Positions 6,011-10,216 of a stretch of 10,216 bases of DNA are shown piece by piece. This DNA comes from Patescibacteria group bacterium (GTDB taxonomy: Bacteria > Patescibacteriota > Minisyncoccia > JAHISW01 > Tagabacteraceae), in contig JAHISW010000076.1 in NCBI GenBank assembly GCA_018817995.1, positions 1 through 10,216 of the forward strand, given 5' to 3'. The position numbers and the translations under genes are program-made. The notes under the pieces are model-generated. The model was not told where the DNA came from. It ran no database searches and saw only the letters and a list, made by a program, of their open reading frames with translations. Position 1 is the first letter of the stretch; each line of letters opens with the position of its first letter.

Positions 6011-7250
6011 GAGTTACTGGTATATCCATTATTTCTTCACCCCTTGCCACTTTAAGCATTACTACTTCCCCCACACGTCTGCCCCCCACAAGTATATTCA
6101 AAGGATTTTCTTTCCCTATGCGAATACCGCCAAAATCCAAAATAACATCTCCACTTTGAAGGCCAGCTTTTTCGGCAGGACTACCTTTCATTATAGCAGG
6201 TTCTCCATTGTCTCCCTCCACCAAAACAATACCATAATCAAAAGAATCAACGGCCCTATATCTCACGCCCAAATAAGCATATTTGATATCGCCGAATTCT
6301 TTCACGTCGGCCAACCCTTTTTTAGCAAAATTCACAGGCAGGGCAAAACCAACATTTTCGGCTCCCTGCGCGATTGCCGTGTTTATTCCAACAACCTGGC
6401 CCTTCAGATTAAAAAGAGGTCCACCAGAATTACCCGGATTTACAGCAGCGTCCGTCTGTATAAAACCATTCAATTGCTCTTTATTGCCCTGAGAATCGGA
6501 TGCTTCAATATTTCTATTGAGCCCCGATACAATACCAACAGAAACTGTGTTCTGAAACTCGCCCAGTGTATTTCCTATAGCAACAACCGTCTGTCCGATT
6601 TTTATACCATCGGAATCACCCAAAGATATAAAATTAAATTTTTCCTCCGATGAATCAATTTTTAATATCGCTATGTCTTGAAAAGTATCCCTGGCCAAAA
6701 CTTGAGCGGGATATTTTCGCCCATCATTCATAACAATCGAATACTCCGCTTCCTTATCCGCAACAACATGTCTATTCGTTAAAAGAAAACCATCCTCCGA
6801 AACAAAAAACCCCGTCCCACTGGAAACTTTTGTTTTTTCTGTCCCCTTTTGGCGATATTGCGGAATTTCAAATTGAGGAAAAACATCTGACGGAAAAAAG
6901 TTTTTGAAAAATTCATCATTTTCAAACGGATTTACAAAATACTGTTCAATAACAGGAAGATCTTTTGTCGCCACCACACTAACGACAGCCGAAGAGGAAT
7001 CTTCAACCATTTTAATTATCATATCTTCTTGGGTTACTATTATTGTCGTCGGCTTGCTGTCCTGTTTTGGCTCACTGGGCTGCGAAGGAGGCAAGGATAT
7101 AACTTTTTCAATAACTCTACTTACAGTTTGTGTAATAGGAGATGGCGCTTGCGTAACAAGAGTTGCGGTAACAATACCCGTAACGAGCGACGTGAAAAAA
7201 CTCACAAGAAGAACAAGTAAAATAAGTTGTGTGCGATTCAGGTCGTTCAT
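5985..7250 (-). CDS. HtrA/Deg-type membrane-anchored serine protease
   Basis: A 421-residue trypsin-fold protease of the HtrA (DegP/DegS) family, which degrades or senses misfolded proteins outside the membrane. An N-terminal hydrophobic segment (~8-32) with no clear cleavage site suggests a signal anchor, followed by a Pro/Ser/Gln linker (~35-68). The protease domain spans ~75-310 with the triad H161 (TNRHVV), D192 (QDIAILKI) and S275 (GNSGGPL). A Phe-rich loop (~105-130) matches the LA-loop region of the family. One PDZ domain follows (~325-413; the carboxylate-binding loop is probably YLGVR at 326-330). One PDZ makes it DegS-like in layout rather than DegP-like. All catalytic residues are present. 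A stop codon lies in frame 18 bases upstream, and no other ATG is nearby. No Shine-Dalgarno and no clear promoter were found; the start faces the Nudix gene across 87 bases. Confidence 0.95.
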   Translation of the reverse strand: MNDLNRTQLILLVLLVSFFTSLVTGIVTATLVTQAPSPITQTVSRVIEKVISLPPSQPSEPKQDSKPTTIIVTQEDMIIKMVEDSSSAVVSVVATKDLPVIEQYFVNPFENDEFFKNFFPSDVFPQFEIPQYRQKGTEKTKVSSGTGFFVSEDGFLLTNRHVVADKEAEYSIVMNDGRKYPAQVLARDTFQDIAILKIDSSEEKFNFISLGDSDGIKIGQTVVAIGNTLGEFQNTVSVGIVSGLNRNIEASDSQGNKEQLNGFIQTDAAVNPGNSGGPLFNLKGQVVGINTAIAQGAENVGFALPVNFAKKGLADVKEFGDIKYAYLGVRYRAVDSFDYGIVLVEGDNGEPAIMKGSPAEKAGLQSGDVILDFGGIRIGKENPLNILVGGRRVGEVVMLKVARGEEIMDIPVTLDEMPKTL

Positions 7251-7261
7251 GTTTTGTGCTG

Positions 7262-7290
7262 TTGACTATTTAGAAAAAATATGTTAGGGT
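7262..7290 (+). promoter_or_regulatory. Promoter of the Nudix gene
   Basis: TTGACT (7262-7267), a 17-base spacer, then TAGGGT (7285-7290) preceded by TGT, an extended -10. The expected start near 7297 gives a leader of about 41 bases carrying the Shine-Dalgarno. It lies in the 87-base divergent gap with htrA. Confidence 0.6.
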
Positions 7291-7322
7291 TAATTTAGAT
7301 TTGATAATATTATATAACAAAA

Positions 7323-7330
7323 AAGGAGGT
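7323..7330 (+). promoter_or_regulatory. Strong Shine-Dalgarno before a GTG start
   Basis: AAGGAGGT is a full-length anti-16S match and ends seven bases before GTG 7338. It fixes the non-ATG start and is the strongest ribosome binding site in the window. Confidence 0.88.
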
Positions 7331-7337
7331 AAGAAAA

Positions 7338-7865
7338 GTGGAAAAAGAAAGTTTGGGATTAGGAATGGTAAGTGGAATTTGTTTTAGCACACGCAAGAGA
7401 GTTGCCTCTGTCATCGTGGTACAAGACGAAAGCGGAAAACCGCTCGTAAACGGACAATGCGGGTGGGGACTACCTGGTGGTAAAATTGAAGAAGGTGAAT
7501 CCCCTGCTGATGCCCTGTTCAGGGAGTGGAAAGAAGAGGTGGGGACAGAAGAAAACATTCCCATCATAGATGAGGATTCAGTAATTGTTATTCCGCGTAC
7601 TGGTGATGAGGGTCCGTACAAACAGTATCTTATTCCAGTGCGCCTAGGATCTAGTCCAGCCCCACTCCGTAAAACAGGATGCCCAGGAGAAACAGGGCCT
7701 CCAACATGGATTTCCCTGCAAGACATAACTATGGGAGAAATTCCCGTTTTTTGGACCCATTGGGAAATCATAATGTATTACTGGACACGCCCGTTGGCGC
7801 GATATGACAAAGAGGCGGCATTCATCGCCACCCACCTAGCCAAGAAGCTAGGGATAGAACTGTGA
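7338..7865 (+). CDS. Nudix hydrolase, GTG start
   Basis: A 175-residue protein with a Nudix box at residues 48-70: G48, E54, then R-E-W-K-E-E-V-G-T at 62-70, preceded by WGLPG. Nudix enzymes cleave a nucleoside diphosphate linked to another group, using a metal held by the box glutamates. The box is complete, but Trp64 stands where an aliphatic residue is usual. Substrate cannot be told; a Trp-rich C-terminal region (FWTHWEIIMYYW at ~138-149) may shape the pocket. It is a lone gene with its own promoter and terminator. It is unlike its neighbours: GTG start, very strong Shine-Dalgarno, and a higher G+C (three 60-base samples I counted gave 48, 52 and 48%). That could mean acquisition or a highly expressed gene. 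It ends in TGA. Confidence 0.9.
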   Translation: MEKESLGLGMVSGICFSTRKRVASVIVVQDESGKPLVNGQCGWGLPGGKIEEGESPADALFREWKEEVGTEENIPIIDEDSVIVIPRTGDEGPYKQYLIPVRLGSSPAPLRKTGCPGETGPPTWISLQDITMGEIPVFWTHWEIIMYYWTRPLARYDKEAAFIATHLAKKLGIEL

Positions 7866-7875
7866 CAAAGAAAAA

Positions 7876-7905
7876 AACCCGACATCTTTTACGAGACGTC
7901 GGGTT
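7876..7905. terminator. Bidirectional terminator overlapping the iscU 3' end
   Basis: AACCCGAC (7876-7883) pairs with GTCGGGTT (7898-7905); two further pairs follow a mismatch, and the loop is about eight bases. Six Ts follow on the plus strand for the Nudix gene, and seven Ts follow on the minus strand for iscU. The iscU stop codon (7891-7889) is in the loop, and its last codons form one arm. Confidence 0.9.
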
Positions 7906-8320
7906 TTTTATAATTTTTGATTGCTTCCTTAAAAGCTTGGTCCGCCAAAATTGAGCAATGAATTTTTATTTTTGGAAGCCCTCCCAATTCTTTCACAATA
8001 TCTTGCGGAGTAATTTTCAGAGCTTGCTCTATTGTTAGCCCCCCATTTTTTGTAACCATTTCTGAAAAAATAGATGTTGACGCGATAGCCGAAGCGCATC
8101 CGAATGTACGCCATTTAAGTTTTTTGATTTTCACACCATCAACCCCGCCGAGCGGGGCAAGTTTTACCCACATTCGCATAACATCCCCGCAAGCAGGCGC
8201 ACCAACAACACCTTCAGCATCAAACTCGCCGGGTTTTGGGTCTCTTAACAAAACATTCCTAGGATGAAAAAAATGGTCCTTCACTATGTCAGAATACTGC
8301 CAATCTGTTCCGTCTTTCAT
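7889..8320 (-). CDS. iscU: Fe-S cluster assembly scaffold IscU/NifU-type
   Basis: A 143-residue scaffold on which Fe-S clusters are built from sulfur delivered by IscS before transfer to apoproteins. The three ligand cysteines are present: C44 in GAPACGD, C75 in FGCASAIAS and C122 in KIHCSILA, plus D46, which in the family controls cluster release, and H121. Length is slightly above E. coli IscU. The chaperone-docking motif, LPPVK in E. coli, reads LPKIK here (115-119), so interaction with an HscA-type chaperone is doubtful. Its ATG overlaps the iscS stop in ATGA, and no Shine-Dalgarno is seen, so translation is probably coupled to iscS. The last six codons lie inside the terminator hairpin. 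Confidence 0.95.
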   Translation of the reverse strand: MKDGTDWQYSDIVKDHFFHPRNVLLRDPKPGEFDAEGVVGAPACGDVMRMWVKLAPLGGVDGVKIKKLKWRTFGCASAIASTSIFSEMVTKNGGLTIEQALKITPQDIVKELGGLPKIKIHCSILADQAFKEAIKNYKKPDVS

Positions 8321-9486
8321 ATTGCTGAAATATTTTTTAATTTTTTAATAATGTCTGGTAGAATTCCCAAAACATAATCCAATTCTCGTTTTTTGGTCTC
8401 TTTCCCCATTGTAAAACGAACAGAACCATGCGCATATTCATGCGGTCTTTTTATCGCCCTGATGACATGGGACGCCTCAAGGCTATCGGAATTGCAAGCA
8501 GAGCCCGTTGAACAAGAAACTCCCTTGGCGTCAAGGTACAATACTATCGCCTCGCCTTCAACTCCCCGAAACGAGACATTGATGTTATTGGGCAACCTTG
8601 TGTCCTGTGAACCATTCAAAATAGTATTTGGCATTTCCAAAATTTTTTTGATAAAACGATCGCGCAATTTTATTTGCCTTTCCGATTCTTTTTCCCTATC
8701 CTTTTGCGCCAACTCCAACGCTGTGGTAAATCCGACAATCGCCGGAATATTTTCTGTTCCAGAGCGAAAATTGCTTTCTTGTCCGCCCCCATACAAAAGA
8801 GGTTCTATTTTTATTCCTCTTTTTTTGTAGAGAATCCCTATTCCTTTTGGGCCATATATTTTTGAACCATTGAGAGTCATCAAATCCACACCCAACTTTT
8901 CCACATTTAAATCAAGATACGAAGGCGCCTGCACGGCATCCGTGTGAAATAAAATATTTTTATTTCTAATAATTCTTGAAATTTCTTTTATGGGTTGAAT
9001 TGTCCCTATTTCATTATTGGCAAGCATTATTGATATTAAAATTGTTTCCGGCTTTAAGGCGTTTTTTAATTGTCTCAAATCTATAATTCCATCTTCGTCA
9101 ACTCCTATTTCTGTAATCTGAAAACCCTCTTTTTTTAATTGCTCGCAGGCATGCAAAACCGCATGGTGTTCTATTTTTGATGTTATAATATGCAACGATT
9201 TTTTCTGTGGGATATCCGATATCCCACAAATAGCGCGAGCGACGCCCAAAATGGCAAGGTTGTCGCTTTCTGTTCCACCCGCGGTAAAAATTATTTCATC
9301 CGCCTTCGCATTGAGGATAGAGGCCGTTTTGAGACGCGCTTCCGAAATAGCTTTTTTTGCAACTCTTCCCTCTTCATATATCGCGGAGGCGTTTCCAAAA
9401 TCATCAGACCAAAAAGAATCCATCGCTTTTTTAACACGAGGGTCCATAGAAGTCGTCGCCGCATTATCTAAATATACTCTCTTCAT
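8317..9486 (-). CDS. iscS: Cysteine desulfurase IscS/NifS family
   Basis: A 389-residue PLP enzyme that turns cysteine into alanine and passes the sulfur, as a persulfide, to IscU and other acceptors. Visible motifs: YLDNAATT (5-12), GGTESDN (70-76), H107 in KIEHH (stacks on PLP in the family), D183 in HTDAVQ, PLP lysine K209 in NGSKIYGPKG, and catalytic C331 in STGSACNS. A second cysteine, C325, lies in the same loop. Two differences stand out: Ser208 replaces the His of the usual S-G-H-K, and about seven extra residues (around 87-93), relative to E. coli IscS as I recall it, coincide with a DNA palindrome. It also lacks the extended C-terminal tail of E. coli IscS. Adjacent iscU confirms the role. 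It lies 19 bases after rnhB, with an internal promoter. Confidence 0.95.
   Translation of the reverse strand: MKRVYLDNAATTSMDPRVKKAMDSFWSDDFGNASAIYEEGRVAKKAISEARLKTASILNAKADEIIFTAGGTESDNLAILGVARAICGISDIPQKKSLHIITSKIEHHAVLHACEQLKKEGFQITEIGVDEDGIIDLRQLKNALKPETILISIMLANNEIGTIQPIKEISRIIRNKNILFHTDAVQAPSYLDLNVEKLGVDLMTLNGSKIYGPKGIGILYKKRGIKIEPLLYGGGQESNFRSGTENIPAIVGFTTALELAQKDREKESERQIKLRDRFIKKILEMPNTILNGSQDTRLPNNINVSFRGVEGEAIVLYLDAKGVSCSTGSACNSDSLEASHVIRAIKRPHEYAHGSVRFTMGKETKKRELDYVLGILPDIIKKLKNISAI
9206..9228. repeat. Perfect 10-bp inverted repeat inside iscS
   Basis: TGTGGGATAT (9206-9215) and ATATCCCACA (9219-9228) with a three-base loop CCG. It encodes residues 87-94, a stretch that is extra compared with typical IscS proteins. 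Confidence 0.88.
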
Positions 9487-9493
9487 GCCTCAA

Positions 9494-9522
9494 ATTATAA
9501 AATATTTATTTGAGTTTCGCAA
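9494..9522 (-). promoter_or_regulatory. Leaderless promoter of iscS-iscU
   Basis: On the minus strand TTGCGA (9522-9517), 17 bases, consensus TATAAT (9499-9494), then seven bases to ATG 9486. The -35 lies within the last codons of rnhB. A GAGG exists but ends one base from the ATG, too near to work as a Shine-Dalgarno. Confidence 0.7.
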
Positions 9523-10168
9523 CTATCTTTTTTAAATACGTTTTGCGGTGGATCGGGGATATCCCATTCTTTTTTATCATTTTATAATGCAGTTTTGTTC
9601 CATAACCCTTGTGCCTGTCAAAACAATATTCAGAATTGTTTTTATGAAAACACATCATTTTTTTATCTCGCGCCACTTTGGCAATAATAGATGCCGCCGA
9701 TATAAGAGGGATCTTCTCGTCGCCCTTTATTATTGTTTTTTGGTTGTAACGTTTGGGAGCATGGAGAAGCCCATCAAGCAAAACCAAATGCGATATAGTT
9801 GGTGCGGTCGCAGAAGTTATATCACATAAAATTTTCCTTAGGACTCTGGCAATGGCTAGTTTTATCGCGCGATTTATTCCAATCCTGTCTATCGTCTCCG
9901 CACCAACCATCGCCACCTTACATTCAAAATTATTTTTTATTATTTCCGTCCATTCCTCTCTCTGCTTGGCCGACAACTTTTTAGAATCTTTTATATTTTT
10001 AAATAATTTTGAATTTTTGAATTTGAGATTTGGACTTTGTTTGTTTCTTGTTACTTGTTTCTTGTTGCTTGTTGCAGCTACGGCTGCAACGGCCACCGGC
10101 CCAGCTAGTGGCCCACGCCCCGCCTCATCTATTCCAACCATAATATATTTATTTTTTCTCTTTGGCAT
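9506..10168 (-). CDS. rnhB: Ribonuclease HII
   Basis: A 220-residue enzyme that cuts RNA in RNA-DNA hybrids and at single ribonucleotides in DNA. The four metal-binding acidic residues are present: D14 and E15 in GIDEAGRG, D132 in LLDG and D150 in KGD. IKDSKKLS (59-66), SAASIIAKV (157-165), the KGYGT loop (187-191) and SPIHRKTY (204-211) also match. Unusually, the loop between AAVAA and KDSKKLS is about 18 residues longer than in E. coli RNase HII (as I recall it). That extra stretch is basic and Asn/Gln/Lys-rich (residues ~33-57) and is encoded by a heptanucleotide repeat followed by an A-rich tract. The loop is away from the catalytic residues, so activity is likely kept. The start is supported by an extended -10 seven bases upstream; no Shine-Dalgarno. 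Confidence 0.95.
   Translation of the reverse strand: MPKRKNKYIMVGIDEAGRGPLAGPVAVAAVAATSNKKQVTRNKQSPNLKFKNSKLFKNIKDSKKLSAKQREEWTEIIKNNFECKVAMVGAETIDRIGINRAIKLAIARVLRKILCDITSATAPTISHLVLLDGLLHAPKRYNQKTIIKGDEKIPLISAASIIAKVARDKKMMCFHKNNSEYCFDRHKGYGTKLHYKMIKKNGISPIHRKTYLKKIVAKLK
10000..10072. repeat. Heptad repeat plus A-rich tract inserted in rnhB
   Basis: On the minus strand 10072-10038 is five 7-base units of the form ACAAGNA (CA, AA, TA, AA, and a last unit ACAAACA), followed by an AAATTC/CAAAA-rich tract to about 10000. It is read in frame as rnhB residues 33 to ~57. I recall similar ACAAGTA-type dispersed repeats in CPR genomes; that cannot be checked here. The 10000 boundary is approximate. 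Confidence 0.7.
10071..10090. repeat. 8-bp inverted repeat abutting the rnhB insertion
   Basis: GTTGCAGC (10071-10078) and GCTGCAAC (10083-10090) are perfect arms around TACG. It encodes Ala/Val residues 27-33 and touches the end of the heptad repeat. Confidence 0.8.
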
Positions 10169-10175
10169 CTTTTTT

Positions 10176-10184
10176 ATGATAACA
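10176..10184 (-). promoter_or_regulatory. Predicted leaderless promoter of rnhB
   Basis: On the minus strand an extended -10, TGT followed by TATCAT (10184-10176), ends seven bases before ATG 10168. The -35 region (about 10203-10198, TTTGTT) is weak. Confidence 0.5.
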
Positions 10185-10189
10185 TTTGA

Positions 10190-10216
10190 AGCCTAAAAAC
10201 AAAAAAGCGGTTCGCC
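10190..10216 (-). terminator. Possible 3' half of an upstream terminator, cut by the window edge
   Basis: On the minus strand GGCGAACCGC (10216-10207) is followed by TTTTTTGTTTTT. This looks like the 3' arm and U-tract of a terminator whose 5' arm lies beyond the window. Confidence 0.4.

Noticed and set aside
7251..7300. Leaderless promoter for htrA
   Set aside because: No TANNNT box lies 6-7 bases before ATG 7250; candidate boxes further up lack a convincing -35.
5976..7337. CIRCE (HrcA) heat-shock operator upstream of clp or htrA
   Set aside because: No TTAGCACTC-N9-GAGTGCTAA-like inverted repeat is present by eye.
7310..7771. Minus-strand 153-codon open frame over the Nudix gene
   Set aside because: The plus strand has an intact Nudix box, a promoter and a strong Shine-Dalgarno; the minus frame has none of these.
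7835..7852. CCTAGC / GCTAGG short inverted repeat near the Nudix gene end
   Set aside because: Only 6 bp with no T-run; the real terminator lies 24 bases further on.
7861..8320. Recoded TGA (Gracilibacteria-type code)
   Set aside because: TGA ends the Nudix gene just before a terminator and ends iscS in an ATGA overlap, both as true stops.
10038..10072. Heptad repeat as a CRISPR array
   Set aside because: Units are 7 bases with no spacers and lie within a conserved gene.

Overview
The window looks like a small-genome bacterium of the Candidate Phyla Radiation (Patescibacteria, most likely a Parcubacteria-type lineage). This is an inference from several things: AT-rich, tightly packed genes; short intergenic gaps; promoters that sit directly on start codons; a two-domain hypothetical protein of a kind I associate with that group; and a species-style A-rich repeat translated inside a housekeeping enzyme. 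TGA is used as a stop (Nudix gene, iscS), so the code is the standard bacterial one and not the TGA=Gly code of Gracilibacteria.

Layout. 1-747 (-): 5' part of an unrecognised two-module protein that runs off the left edge. 864-1022 (-): rpmG, ribosomal protein bL33, only 52 codons. 1161-3092 (+): ftsH. 3101-3129: a terminator shared by convergent units. 3145-3229 (-): tRNA-Tyr(GTA). 3279-5975 (-): a Clp/Hsp100 unfoldase. 5985-7250 (-): a membrane-anchored HtrA/Deg serine protease. 7338-7865 (+): a Nudix hydrolase. 7876-7905: a bidirectional terminator overlapping the end of the next gene. 7889-8320 and 8317-9486 (-): iscU and iscS, overlapping by ATGA. 9506-10168 (-): rnhB (RNase HII). 10169-10216: promoter and probably the 3' half of an upstream terminator.

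How the genes fit together. FtsH, HtrA and the Clp unfoldase form a protein-quality-control block covering membrane, outer face and cytosol. IscS and IscU are the core of Fe-S cluster assembly: sulfur donor and scaffold. rpmG, tRNA-Tyr and rnhB are housekeeping translation and replication genes.

Regulation. Eight sigma70-like promoters can be read by eye. Five minus-strand genes (hypothetical, rpmG, clp, iscS, rnhB) have a -10 box ending 6 or 7 bases before the ATG and no Shine-Dalgarno, which predicts leaderless mRNAs. ftsH and the Nudix gene instead have a real leader and a good Shine-Dalgarno. The main oddities are this dual start architecture, a Clp protein mixing a ClpB-like middle domain with a ClpP-docking-type IGF tripeptide, an in-frame heptad-repeat insertion in RNase HII, and perfect palindromes inside coding regions (hypothetical gene, iscS, rnhB).
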